Assembly (NCBI GenBank): GCA_965248675.1
Contig: CBDFJZ010000005.1
Location: 248,001 to 312,000, forward strand
DNA: 64,000 nucleotides
Direction of reading: 5' to 3'
From: UBA6627 sp965248675
GTDB taxonomy: Bacteria > Chloroflexota > Dehalococcoidia > UBA2979
Part shown: positions 16,577 through 26,200 of the stretch, one piece after another
Layout: every line of letters starts with the position of its first letter
Position numbering within the stretch: position 1 is the first letter of the stretch
Position numbers and translations under genes: made by a program
Notes under the pieces: model-generated
Told to the model about the DNA's origin: nothing
The model's database searches: none
The model's input: the letters and a program-made list of their open reading frames with translations, nothing else

Positions 16577-17899
16577 ATGAAGCGGCAACTGCACCTCAAT
16601 CTGTTCATCCAGAGCCGTGGCCACCATGAGGCGTCGTGGCGGCACCCGGCATCCTCGCCGCTGGCGCTCACCGACGTCCGCTACTACCAGGATCTGGCGC
16701 AGCGGGCTGAGGCGGGGCTGTTCGACTCGATCTTCTTCGCCGATCAGCTGGCAGTCGGCGAGGACATCGCTCAGGGCCCTCGTACGGGACTGGAACCCGT
16801 GACGCTGCTTGCGGCGCTCGCGGTCAGCACGAGCCGCATCGGGCTGATCGCGACGGCCTCGACGACGTACACCGAGCCGTTCAACCTCGCGCGGCAATTC
16901 GCTTCGCTCGACCACATCAGCGGCGGACGCATCGGCTGGAACATCGTCACCTCGTGGCTGGCGCGAGCGGCGCAGAACTACGGGGGCGGGGCGCAAGTCA
17001 GCCACGCCGATCGCTACGCGCGGGCCGAGGAGTTCATGGAGGTCGTCAACGGCCTCTGGGACAGCTGGGCCGAGGACGCGATCGTGGACGATCGAGAGCG
17101 CGGGCGGTTTTCTCGGCCGGAGCGGATCCGGTCGATCGACTACGAGGGTGAGCACTATCGCGTCGCCGGGCCCTTGAACGTGCCGCGTTGCCCTCAAGGC
17201 CGGCCGGTGCTCGTCCAGGCCGGCTCATCCGAGACGGGGCGAGACTTCGCCGCGCGGCACGGCGAGGCGATCTTCACGGCGCAGCTGGAGAAGGCGACCG
17301 CTCAGGAGTTCTACAGCGACCTCAAGTCCCGCGTCGCGGCGCAGGGACGCTCGCCCGATCAGGTCGTGATCCTGCCCGGCCTCAGCCCGCTGATCGCCTC
17401 CAGCGAGGCCGAAGCGCGGCGGTTGGCGGACGAACTCGGCGCGCTCGCGAACCCCGAGGTCGGACGTCAACGGCTGTCCGCCCGCTTTGGCGGGCACGAC
17501 TTCTCGCGCCTCGAGCTGGACGAGCCGCTCGCGGTCGATGACTTCCCCGATCCCGGCACGGTCGAAGCGGCCCGCAGCCGGACCGAGGTGATCGTGGGCC
17601 TGGTGCGACGTGAACGACCGACCCTGCGTGGGCTCCTGGCGACGCTCGCCGGTGCGCGGGGGCATTACACGCTTGCCGGCACACCCGAGCAGGTCGCTGA
17701 CTTCATGGAGGAATGGCTACTGGACGGCGCCGCCGACGGCTTCAACGTGATGCCGCCGATCTTGCCCGGCATGCTCGAGGTGTTCGTCGCGGAAGTGATC
17801 CCGCTCTTGCAACGACGGGGGTTGTTCCGCACGGCATACGACGGCGAGATGCTCAGGGACCACTACGGTCTGGCGCGCCCTGACAGCCAGTTTGACTAG
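16577..17899 (+). CDS. NtaA/SnaA/DszA-type FMN-dependent monooxygenase
   Basis: The 440-residue length, the start LHLNLFIQSRGHHEASWRHP, and SGGRIGWNIVTSW followed by YARAEEFMEVVNGLW are hallmarks of the two-component monooxygenases acting on nitrilotriacetate, dibenzothiophene sulfone and related compounds. Such enzymes need reduced FMN from a separate reductase; none is adjacent. Preceded by an LLM enzyme and a VOC protein, it probably hydroxylates or cleaves the same substrate class. The 235 bases after it hold no convincing gene. Confidence 0.88.
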   Translation: MKRQLHLNLFIQSRGHHEASWRHPASSPLALTDVRYYQDLAQRAEAGLFDSIFFADQLAVGEDIAQGPRTGLEPVTLLAALAVSTSRIGLIATASTTYTEPFNLARQFASLDHISGGRIGWNIVTSWLARAAQNYGGGAQVSHADRYARAEEFMEVVNGLWDSWAEDAIVDDRERGRFSRPERIRSIDYEGEHYRVAGPLNVPRCPQGRPVLVQAGSSETGRDFAARHGEAIFTAQLEKATAQEFYSDLKSRVAAQGRSPDQVVILPGLSPLIASSEAEARRLADELGALANPEVGRQRLSARFGGHDFSRLELDEPLAVDDFPDPGTVEAARSRTEVIVGLVRRERPTLRGLLATLAGARGHYTLAGTPEQVADFMEEWLLDGAADGFNVMPPILPGMLEVFVAEVIPLLQRRGLFRTAYDGEMLRDHYGLARPDSQFD

Positions 17900-18134
17900 G
17901 GCTGGCGGGTTCCACGACGACCATCGGGCGCTTGCCGCGGGTTGAGCGCTCGGTGACGCCGTGCGGATCGTCGGCTTGGTGGGGCCCCGACCGAGGTCAG
18001 TGCATTCGCGAGGACACTGCACCAGACGACTCTCAAGCGATTCGATGCGCCGGTAGCGCTGCACCAGGTGCAGCACGCGAGCCGACCGACACGATCGCCG
18101 CTTCGTGTGGCGTGGTGCACCCGATTGCAGGTGC

Positions 18135-19289
18135 TCAGACGAAGTCTGAGTCGCCGTGGGTGATGTGCAGCCGCGCGTCGGGATCGAGGAGGAAGCCAAG
18201 CTCCTCTTCGGTCATCGTCCGGGCGCGGTAGCGGAGACTCGGGTCCCGCCCTGCATCAAGGAAGCCATGGCGCCTCAGCGTCCCCACGTAAGGATGCCGC
18301 TGAGGAAGCCAGCAGTGGATGTCCCGCACGCCCTCGCCTCGAACGAGCGCGTCCGCATCCGCCAGCAACGCATCGACGGCGTCGAGACGGCCCGGACGCA
18401 CGAGCAGGTCGACGATCTCGGCGGGGTCGCTGCTCGGCCGGAGCACGCAGTACCCGACGATCGCCTCGCCCACGATCGCCGCGCGAATCGCGAACCGTCC
18501 GGCCCGAGGGTCCGCGTAGCGCCAGTTCAAATATTCTTGGTTGCGCACGATCGCGAGGTCGAACTCATCCTTCGCGGAATCCCAGATCGCGTCCGTCCGG
18601 TCATCGAACCGCTGCATCGAAACGACGATGCCGCCGAACCTTGCCTGCGGCGCTGCGAATCGCTCGCGAAGGCTGCCACGCATCGCCTCCAGGACCGCGC
18701 GTATCGCGCGTCCCCAGCCGGCGCTCCGGGCCGGCACGGAGACGAGACTGCGCAGACCGACGGGCTTCCAGAAGACGAGCACCCGGTTGCCGAGGGCGGG
18801 CCAATCCAGAGTCCGCTTCCGAGTGGCCGGGTGGTGAGGAAGCCAGGCCAGCGAGAGATCGCCGATATCGAACCCGAGTTCGGCGCGCAGCTCGTGCCGC
18901 TTCTGGCCGATGTTCATCCGCCGCCAGTCGGGGTGAACGGCGGCGTCCCCACCCGATCGGAGCACCCGCTCCCGACCCTGAATCCAGATTTCAAGAAAGG
19001 CGCGGATCGAGACCGCGATCGGAAAGTGATCGTCGTCTTTGTGGGTGACCATCATCTGGCTCGCTCGTGACCTGGGATTCGGGTTTAGCTTCCACGCGAC
19101 GTGCTCGCTGACTGAACAGTCGATCCCGAACGGCGGCCAGACCCCAAAGCAGAGCTGCAGATGATCGGCGATCGCGCCGATGTCATCGTCGTGGATCAGG
19201 CGCGCGATCACCCGGTCCGGATCAGCCTCGGGCGATCGGGCTAGCTGCCTGGTCGCATCCACGCTTGCATCGCCTCCTGCGCGCATCAC
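18135..19289 (-). CDS. GNAT-fold acetyltransferase-like protein
   Basis: The 384-residue protein has a C-terminal half resembling GNAT proteins of polysaccharide or cell-wall context: YLNWRYADPRAGRFAIRAAIVGEAIVGYCVLRPS, then a strand-helix region DLLVRPGRLDAVDALLADADALVRGEGV. The N-terminal half (HLQLCFGVWPPFGIDCSVSEHVAWKLNPNP) is the matching first GNAT half. The acceptor is unknown. The GTG at 19289 is seven bases behind GATAAT, consistent with leaderless initiation; a later GTG preceded by AGGAGG is an alternative. Confidence 0.7.
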   Translation of the reverse strand: MMRAGGDASVDATRQLARSPEADPDRVIARLIHDDDIGAIADHLQLCFGVWPPFGIDCSVSEHVAWKLNPNPRSRASQMMVTHKDDDHFPIAVSIRAFLEIWIQGRERVLRSGGDAAVHPDWRRMNIGQKRHELRAELGFDIGDLSLAWLPHHPATRKRTLDWPALGNRVLVFWKPVGLRSLVSVPARSAGWGRAIRAVLEAMRGSLRERFAAPQARFGGIVVSMQRFDDRTDAIWDSAKDEFDLAIVRNQEYLNWRYADPRAGRFAIRAAIVGEAIVGYCVLRPSSDPAEIVDLLVRPGRLDAVDALLADADALVRGEGVRDIHCWLPQRHPYVGTLRRHGFLDAGRDPSLRYRARTMTEEELGFLLDPDARLHITHGDSDFV

Positions 19290-19296
19290 CTGTCAG

Positions 19297-19302
19297 ATTA
19301 TC
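19297..19302 (-). promoter_or_regulatory. -10 box of a probably leaderless mRNA (GNAT gene)
   Basis: The minus strand reads GATAAT, then seven bases, then GTG at 19289. This is the spacing expected when the transcript begins at the start codon. Confidence 0.4.
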
Positions 19303-19406
19303 CGCTCCGAGACATGAGACGAGTAGCGTGTTGGGGACCCAATCACGCGTGATCAGCTGCTGCCGATGAGCGCGAACGCCCAGAAACGTCAATGTCTAGA
19401 CGGTGA

Positions 19407-19455
19407 TTTGTTGGAGGCCACGGCGAGAATCGAACCCGCGATAAGGGTTTTGCAG
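19407..19455. repeat. Island 1 attL: 49-bp repeat, fragment of tRNA-Cys
   Basis: It is identical to 33113-33161. It contains the 3' half of tRNA-Cys from the anticodon loop through CCA plus five bases. The sequence beyond 19455 diverges from tRNA, so this copy is non-functional and marks the displaced end left by integration. Confidence 0.9.
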
Positions 19456-19562
19456 TTCGTGCCCTGGCGCTCATTGCGAACCACCGAGCAACAAGCATCT
19501 CGATTCTCTAGGCTGTTCTGCTCATCCGATACCACCGAGACCCACCGTCTCCTACCGAACAA

Positions 19563-19580
19563 GGGTGCAGCTTGGGTGCA
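19563..19580. repeat. Putative integrase arm-type site, left end
   Basis: Two copies of GGGTGCA with four bases between them. A 17/18-identical site is at 33052-33069 near the other end of the island. It sits between attL and the integrase stop codon, the usual place for arm sites. Confidence 0.55.
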
Positions 19581-19588
19581 GCGACGCG

Positions 19589-20650
19589 CTAGCTGGCTGA
19601 CTCCTGCGGAGTAGGGCGGGGGACGATAGAATCCAGAGCCTCGGCTGCTTCACGCTGCATGTTCGGCAGCACGTGGCTGTAGGTGTCGAGCGTGATCCTG
19701 ATGCTGCTGTGTCCGAGGCGCTCCTGCACCACCTTCGGATGAACTCCTGCCTTCAAGGCGAGCGTCGCACTCGTGTGGCGAAGGTCGTGAAAGCGCAGTC
19801 CCGTGAGACCGAGGCGATCAGATAGCGCCCTCCACCTCCGCGATAGGCTCTCGACCGTCCCTGCTGCTCCATCAACACGAGGAAACACGAACACGTCGCC
19901 GGGAGAGAGTCGTCGTTCTGCCTGTGCGACACGGTGTTCGCGCAGTGCATCAAGCGTCCCGATGCTGATTGCTACGGACCGTCGGCTGTGCGCCTTCGGC
20001 TCGGCGAAGCCTCCACGCTCGAAAGAGTTTCGCGCGCGCTGGACATGAATCTGACCGTTCTCCCAGTCGATGTCATCCCAGCGGAGTCCCAGCAGCTCGC
20101 CCGCCCGCAGCCCCGTCTGGACCGCGACATAGATCAAACGTCGGAATTCCTCGTCACCGCACTCCGACAGAATCCGCTGGATCGTCTCCGCGTCCACGGT
20201 CTGCATCTCACGGTGCTCCGCCCGGGGACGACTGACCGCATCGGCTGGATTGCGCGGTAGGAGCCCAAGCCTCACCGCCTGAGCCAGCGCACCCTTCAAC
20301 ACCGTGAAGTGCTTCTGCGCAGTGCGACCAGTTCGGCCCCGCGACTGGTACTCGGCGAGGGCAGAAGCGATGTGGTCAGGGCGGAGGTCACGCAGGCGAA
20401 GGCCGCCGATCAGCTCGCTGAAGATGGTGACCGTCTGCCGGTACGAATTCGTGGTTCGCGCCGTCACTCGCGGGGCCGCGTGTTCGGTCAGCCAGCGATG
20501 CAGGAACGCGGCGACGGTTTCGCGGTCCGGGGGCATGCCCACCCCCGCACTGAGCTGCTGCTGCAACTCATGGAGCCGCTGCTGAGCGTCGCGGTTCGTG
20601 CCGCGCACTACCTCGCCGGTGCCGGTCAGACGGACATCACCGAAGCACAC
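19589..20650 (-). CDS. Tyrosine-type integrase, N-terminus truncated
   Basis: The 353-residue product has a SAM-like core-binding domain (about 45-140) and a catalytic domain with Arg in TGLRAGELLGLRW, HDLRHTSAT, GHSSIRITL and the nucleophile in DTYSHV, so the catalytic residues are present. Family members usually begin with about 40 more residues of a DNA-binding arm domain. Here the recognisable part starts at about VVRGTNRDAQQRLHELQ (near 20615), exactly where the divergent large gene also begins abruptly. It lies next to attL and would have catalysed insertion at tRNA-Cys. Confidence 0.85.
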   Translation of the reverse strand: MCFGDVRLTGTGEVVRGTNRDAQQRLHELQQQLSAGVGMPPDRETVAAFLHRWLTEHAAPRVTARTTNSYRQTVTIFSELIGGLRLRDLRPDHIASALAEYQSRGRTGRTAQKHFTVLKGALAQAVRLGLLPRNPADAVSRPRAEHREMQTVDAETIQRILSECGDEEFRRLIYVAVQTGLRAGELLGLRWDDIDWENGQIHVQRARNSFERGGFAEPKAHSRRSVAISIGTLDALREHRVAQAERRLSPGDVFVFPRVDGAAGTVESLSRRWRALSDRLGLTGLRFHDLRHTSATLALKAGVHPKVVQERLGHSSIRITLDTYSHVLPNMQREAAEALDSIVPRPTPQESAS

Positions 20651-23600
20651 GCCCTCAACAAGGCGCTGTGGCCGGCGACCCTAGGCTATTACCTGGATGA
20701 GATGCTGGCACTCGACTTGAGCGTGGTTCATCGCACGCGTGCCTTTTTCACGGACTACGTCACCGGACGCGGGCCGTTGCCGGCCCTTCGGGTCGGGGTG
20801 CAGCCCTACGGAGTGCTGCTGACCAGCGATTTCGCGCGCTGGAAGTGGGAGCGCGAGGTGGACGGATCGCCACCTGGGTTTCTCGATGAGCTTCAGGATG
20901 TCTTGGGCAAGGTCCAGGCGACCTGGGAGTCGCTTACCGGGCAGGTGCCGCGCGTCGACGCGCCGGGCGACGAGTACCAGAACCTCCTGAGCGCGCTCGG
21001 CCTGCACGCCACCTCGGTGGAGTTCCACCGGCGGCACGCGGTGGGCCAGGAGTTTCTATGGAACTACCTCTCGTTCAACATCTTCAGCGCGACTCTGCAG
21101 AGAATGCGCAGGGCGATGAGTCGAGCGGCCGAGAACATCGTTGAAAGTCTGGGCCTCACGAAGCTGCGCGACCCGGACGGGAGGCTGCGCAACAAGATCT
21201 TCGATCTGGCATTTTTCCTCGGTCACGACGACATCACCGACCCGTTGGTCGACGATGTCGAGAGTCTCGAGGACGAGAAGTGGTCCGAATCCGGCGGTCT
21301 CCCGGCCCGCTACCGAGTGCCGGCGCCGGAGTCAGGCAGCTTTGAGCTGCGCGACTACATCGGCTGGCTCATCGGCAGCGACATCGACGACATCAAGAGA
21401 CACAACTTCCGCGATCAGGCTGGCGAAAAGCTGTCCGCGCCCAAGGCCGTGCTCTACCGGATGTTGCACCGCGCGCTCGTGCTCGCCTACCACGACGCCA
21501 GCATGAATCTCTATGTCGCGCGCGGGTTAGTCACCATCGACGCTCGCCGAGAGATCGAACTCACCAACATCGCCGAGGACCGAACCGTGACCCGGTGGGA
21601 GTTCCTCGAAGCCGACATCAAGCAAGTGGCTCCCGATCTCTCCGAGCAGTCCATGTCGATGGTTCGCTTTCTGCAAACGCCAGCCGGCCTCGACCTACCC
21701 GAGTCACAGCGTCTGCAAGAGGTACGCGAGTGTTTGGCCGAGCTGGAGGGTCTGCCCACGGCGCGGCTGGAGAGGCTCTTCGCCGAGCATCTGGACCTTT
21801 GCACCTACCGTCTCGACGCTTGGCAGAGCGCATTCTTCACGCGACGCCTCGAATCGATGCGCGGGTCCGGCGAGGATCGGCGGAAGGGAATCCACCTCGG
21901 AAGCTTTGGTTGGCTGGAGAACCTCGAGCCGGGCCCGGAGCTCGTGCCGGTGGATCCAGAAGAGATCCCGCCGGCGTTGCGCGACGGCCGGATTGTCGAG
22001 CAAGAAAACAATGGTGGTTTCATTCATGGCCCCTCAATCAATCACGCCGTCGCCGCCGCGGTGCTGCGCAATGCCTATCTGACCCATGCGGACCAGGACA
22101 ATGTGGAGGTCATGTCGATCAACCTATCGTCGGAGCGCGTGCGGACGGCGTTGTCGTTTCTGGAAGGCATTCGCAACGGCCAGGAACTCGGCGAGCTGCT
22201 CGGCTACCAGTTCGAGCGCGGGTTCCACGACCGCCACGGCGATCCTTCCCTGAACCAGTTCATTCTCGCCTTCCGCACCGAGTATCCGCTCGTCGCCGAC
22301 AAGATCACCACCGACGAGGAGGGCGCCCAGATCGGGAGTAAGGAGGCACACAACGTATTCGACGGCTACGCGCTCCTCGAAAAGGCCTTCTTGAAGGATC
22401 CGCCGCTGGACTATCCCTACGGCGTGGACGGGCTCCCGGCGTCCGGGTCGCAGGCCGACGCGATCAAAGCCGAGATCGACCGCATGGCGGCTTCCTTCGA
22501 CGCGGTCGCGGACCTCGCGACGGCCGAAGGCGTGTATCAGGTCACTCAGGGCAACCACGATCGCGCGGGCGCCATGCTCAAGGCGTTTACCGAAGGCAAC
22601 AATCCGCCGGAACCCGAGATCGCGCGGACACCCCGAAGCGGCGTGACCATCAGCAACCGGGTAACGCTCCACGTCGAGCCGGGTGCCGGCGGTGCGACCG
22701 CCTGGCCGGGCGCGGCCACGCCGCGGTCCTCGATGGAGCCGGGGCTCAATGCTTGGCTGGCGGGCATCATCGGGCCGCCGGCCAAGCTGCGCTTCCTCGT
22801 GACCCACGAAGGCTTGACCGACGAGAGCCGCTCTCTAGCGGAATTAGGTCTGCAGCCAATCGATCTCGTACACCTAGTCGGAGATGGCCTCAACGACGAG
22901 AGCACCGAGCTCGAGATGAGGATCGCAGATTCGTTCCGCGTCGACACGGGTGCTACGACGGAGATCTCGATCGCGTTCATGACCCGCGGCGCGACCTGGA
23001 CCGCGGACGATATGACCCTCTTTGAGGTGCTGCCGTTGCTCAGGAGCTTGCGCTCCCTGGTGACCGGATGCCGCCCCCTGAGTGCTCTTGACTATCGAGT
23101 GGAAGATGATGCCGACGTCGATGCCGAGTCGAGCCCCAACCCGGACGGCTACGACGAGCCGACGATGCGGACCCGGGTCGAAGCGCGGATCGCGGAGCTC
23201 GATAGTGCTCGAGGCGATCTCGACATCGCGATGGCGACAACCGTCGACGAGTCCGGCGACGAACCCGTGGCCCTCGCGGGAGTCAGTGACGCGGCCCTCG
23301 ACGCCCTGCGCGCAGCGCTAGGTGTCATCTCGTTGCACGGCATCCCGGATTCGATTCCCGGCCGAGGCGCCAGCGACGAGGACAAGGACCTTCTCGCGCA
23401 GCAGGCTGTCGACGTTCGCGCTGCGGGGGTTGAAGCCGTCGCCGCCGCGACGGCGGTCAAGGACTTCGTCGATCTCGATCCTGCGACCCTTACCACCGCG
23501 CGCAAGATCGAGGCATACCGGGAAGCGGCGCGCCAGGTCCTCGGCGCGTCGTTCAACGCGTTACCTGACGTCACGGTGTCGAACCCGGGTGAATTGAGCC

Positions 23601-24259
23601 AGGCGGCGGCGTTCAGCGACAGTGGGGACCTGGTGCGCCACCACCCGAACCTGTTCCTCGTCGAGGAGTGGCTGCAGGGGAACGCCCGCGTGCGCGAGAG
23701 GCTCGAGACCTGGGAGAGGGTGCGGGGCCTCGCCGAAGCGCTCCACGACCGGACGCTTGCCCTTGAACCGTTGCAGCTGCCGTTCCGGGACAACGACCAC
23801 TGGGTCGCGGTTGAGTACCCGGACACCTTCGCTCCCGAAGGGCAGTACCTCTCGGTCGTGCAACACCTGAGCGGTAGCGGTTTCGATCCCGCGTCGAACC
23901 AACGCGGCATGGTGATTGACGACTGGACCGAGGTGATCCCTAGCCGTACCCAAACCACCGGCCTCGCCGTGCATTACAACCAGCCGAACTCCGAGCCGCC
24001 GCAGACGCTGCTGCTGGTCGTGCCGCCGGAGGTTACCGGCACTTGGAAATGGGACGATCTGCTCGGCATCCTGAACGATACGCTTGACCGCGCCAAGCAG
24101 CGCGCAGTGGAGCCCGATCTGTTCGGGGCAACGGGCTGGGCTCATCTGCTTCCCGCCGTAATCACTGCGGTGACCAGCAATCCTTGGGCGACGGTCTCGA
24201 CTGATCTCGTGTCCACCAGTGCCGCTCACTCACTGGCCAGGGTCGATGAGGGGACCTGA
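20570..24259 (+). CDS. Large conserved uncharacterised protein, 5'-truncated
   Basis: The open frame extends left to 20309, but there it is antisense to the integrase. Convincing protein begins at about AHALNKALWPATLGYYLDEM (near 20640). About 1200 residues follow without a recognised enzymatic motif: notable segments are LPALRVGVQPYGVLL, RKGIHLGSFGWLENL, GGFIHGPSINHAVAAAVLRNAYL, YQFERGFHDRH and, near the end, GATGWAHLLPAVITAVTSNPWATVSTDL. I have met proteins of this pattern as long hypotheticals in Actinobacteria-like genomes but know no function. The missing 5' end suggests a pseudogene or a deletion junction. Three bases separate it from the next gene. Confidence 0.7.
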   Translation: MEPLLSVAVRAAHYLAGAGQTDITEAHALNKALWPATLGYYLDEMLALDLSVVHRTRAFFTDYVTGRGPLPALRVGVQPYGVLLTSDFARWKWEREVDGSPPGFLDELQDVLGKVQATWESLTGQVPRVDAPGDEYQNLLSALGLHATSVEFHRRHAVGQEFLWNYLSFNIFSATLQRMRRAMSRAAENIVESLGLTKLRDPDGRLRNKIFDLAFFLGHDDITDPLVDDVESLEDEKWSESGGLPARYRVPAPESGSFELRDYIGWLIGSDIDDIKRHNFRDQAGEKLSAPKAVLYRMLHRALVLAYHDASMNLYVARGLVTIDARREIELTNIAEDRTVTRWEFLEADIKQVAPDLSEQSMSMVRFLQTPAGLDLPESQRLQEVRECLAELEGLPTARLERLFAEHLDLCTYRLDAWQSAFFTRRLESMRGSGEDRRKGIHLGSFGWLENLEPGPELVPVDPEEIPPALRDGRIVEQENNGGFIHGPSINHAVAAAVLRNAYLTHADQDNVEVMSINLSSERVRTALSFLEGIRNGQELGELLGYQFERGFHDRHGDPSLNQFILAFRTEYPLVADKITTDEEGAQIGSKEAHNVFDGYALLEKAFLKDPPLDYPYGVDGLPASGSQADAIKAEIDRMAASFDAVADLATAEGVYQVTQGNHDRAGAMLKAFTEGNNPPEPEIARTPRSGVTISNRVTLHVEPGAGGATAWPGAATPRSSMEPGLNAWLAGIIGPPAKLRFLVTHEGLTDESRSLAELGLQPIDLVHLVGDGLNDESTELEMRIADSFRVDTGATTEISIAFMTRGATWTADDMTLFEVLPLLRSLRSLVTGCRPLSALDYRVEDDADVDAESSPNPDGYDEPTMRTRVEARIAELDSARGDLDIAMATTVDESGDEPVALAGVSDAALDALRAALGVISLHGIPDSIPGRGASDEDKDLLAQQAVDVRAAGVEAVAAATAVKDFVDLDPATLTTARKIEAYREAARQVLGASFNALPDVTVSNPGELSQAAAFSDSGDLVRHHPNLFLVEEWLQGNARVRERLETWERVRGLAEALHDRTLALEPLQLPFRDNDHWVAVEYPDTFAPEGQYLSVVQHLSGSGFDPASNQRGMVIDDWTEVIPSRTQTTGLAVHYNQPNSEPPQTLLLVVPPEVTGTWKWDDLLGILNDTLDRAKQRAVEPDLFGATGWAHLLPAVITAVTSNPWATVSTDLVSTSAAHSLARVDEGT

Positions 24260-24262
24260 GCA

Positions 24263-25795
24263 ATGCCACAGACCGGTGTCTTGACTCCGAAGCCATTCCT
24301 GGGCGAGCTCGTCGTACCTTCGATCACCACTTGGAATCGTCTCGAAGGCCGACCACGCCGCGGGGACTTCACTCGCAGCCTGCGTGTCGAAGTCCGAGAT
24401 CCCCTCTGGATGATCTGTCGGCAGTGGCAGTTCGGCGAGTTCAAAGCCGAGGACGCCGGGTCTGCGGTCGCCGCGAAGGTACAGGTCACGACCACGAAGG
24501 TGAACCGGTACGCGGCCGACGGCGCCAACTCCCGCGCCTACGACGATTCGATCCCGCTCGAGACTGTGGTGGAGCGCGAAGAGATCCCCGCCGATCTGAC
24601 CACGCGGATCACCGCGGCCGTCAGTGGGCGAAGTTTCTGGACTCGCAGGGTCTCATCGCGCGCCGCGCTCTCTACCTAGGCGAGTTCGGCTTTGGTAAAA
24701 CCGAGCGACGCGCGCGAGCTGGCGCATCTCGAGAGCGATCCCGAGGCGTCACAGCTGTGGGCGGCCGTAGAGAACCGTCTGGTCGACGGCATCAGGGTGC
24801 TGGCGGCGATCCGCTCCGGCCATCACGCCACCTGGGTCGACACTAACGCCGCCACGGACGCCACCGAGCTCAAGGAGCTCGCGCAGAAGCTCGTCGGGTG
24901 GTTCGCTCGCCTGTTCTCGGTGCCGCGGGAAGGCGAGCCGACTCCCTGGCGACCTTCCTACCTCGAATACGGATTCGCTTGCTCGGCGCCCACCGACGAG
25001 ACCGGGGACGGTCAGGTGGTGTTGCGCGCCGACCAGTACCATCATGGATACTTGGACTGGCACTCCTTTGACATCGAGCCGGGTGGTCTGGCCGACGTCG
25101 AAACGGCGCCTACCGGAGTTCTGAGGACTGCTGACCCGCTGTCATTCGCCCCCGCCCAGATCGAGTACGGCGGCATGCCCAATGTGCGCTGGTGGGAGTT
25201 CGAGGACAGGCAGACTGATTTCGGGGCGCTCAGGGCCGGCACAACCGACATAGCAATGCTCATGCTGGCGGAGTTCGGTCTGGTTTACGGCAACGACTGG
25301 ACGGTAGTTCCCTACGATCTCGAGGTCGGAACTCTGAGCGAGGTCGAAGGCGTCGTGGTTACGGAGGTCTTCGGGGTCAAGACCTTCGTCCGCGCGGCTG
25401 GGACCGGGCCCGATGACGATTGGCAGCGCTGGACGATGTACAACCTGAGCGGCCCCAGCGAGGGGGGCGCCGCCGATACCCGTCTCTACCTACCGCCGGC
25501 GATTGGCAAGCTGCAGGAGAGCAAGCCGATCGAGCGGGTGCTGCTGATGCGCGACGAGATGGCCGACATGGTCTGGGGGGTCGAAGCCGAGATCCCCGGC
25601 GTGGTCGGCCTCGGTGTTAGTGGCTTCGAATCGGCCACCCGGCTGGCGCGGCACCTCGAGCCGGCCGCCCCGACCCTGGCGCCGGCCACGACCGAGGCGG
25701 ACATCCGTTACCGACTGGGGACGACGGTTCCAGAGAACTGGATTCCGATGATCGCCGTCCACGAGCCGGGCTCAAACCGCGAGGTCCGCCTCTAA
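24263..25795 (+). pseudogene. Conserved uncharacterised protein, interrupted by two compensating frameshifts
   Basis: The first part (24263 onward, ATG preceded by GAGGGG) contains RSLRVEVRDPLWMICRQWQFGEFKAEDAGS. Between about 24630 and 24695 the coding pattern moves to another frame (KFLDSQGLIARRALYLGEFGF), then returns to the original frame as VKPSDARELAHLESDPEASQLW and runs to 25795 (C-terminus WIPMIAVHEPGSNREVRL). The original frame has a stop at 24677-24679 in between. Repaired, the protein would be about 510 residues. It always seems to travel with the preceding large protein; the function is unknown. A pair of indels may be decay or sequence error. Confidence 0.65.
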
Positions 25796-25804
25796 CGGGC
25801 AGCC

Positions 25805-26065
25805 ATGCCGCGGTTGGTCGGGACGACGATCGGCCCGGTCGTCGAGCCCCGCGGCGCGATTCTGCGGGAGGGTCTGCCGACCGATTCCTACTTCGTGCAC
25901 GAGGAGGAGGTTCCGAGATCGGGCGCTTGGCTGACCCGCTCTTACCAGCGAACCCGCTGGTTCGACGGCCGGGTCTTCACCTGGATTGGGCGTCGCAAGC
26001 AGACCGGACGCGGCGAAGGCTCCAGCGGCCTGGAGTTCGACCGCGTGGCCCCGAACAAGCTCTAG
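25805..26065 (+). CDS. Small conserved uncharacterised protein, third gene of the module
   Basis: The 86-residue product (GTTIGPVVEPRGAILREGLPTD ... RTRWFDGRVFTWIGRR) is soluble, with many aromatic and Arg residues and no known motif. It begins nine bases after the frameshifted gene and is in the same direction, so the three genes form one transcription unit. I do not recognise a function. Confidence 0.65.
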   Translation: MPRLVGTTIGPVVEPRGAILREGLPTDSYFVHEEEVPRSGAWLTRSYQRTRWFDGRVFTWIGRRKQTGRGEGSSGLEFDRVAPNKL

Positions 26066-26200
26066 CGCCGGACCGTCCGAACCGAATGCGGGCGGTGCCT
26101 TGCCCCCGCGCGTTCGTTCCTCTTAGGGCGCGGACAACCTGTGACCATCCTCTTCCGAGATCTCCAGATTCGCACGACGCGCGGCGGGTAGGCTCGCGTG

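Noticed and set aside
19407..19460. Second tRNA-Cys gene
   Set aside because: It holds only the 3' half; the sequence beyond 19455 does not form the 5' half.
20309..20569. N-terminal 87 residues of the open frame leading into the large island protein
   Set aside because: They are antisense to the integrase coding sequence and not protein-like; only the later part resembles a real protein.
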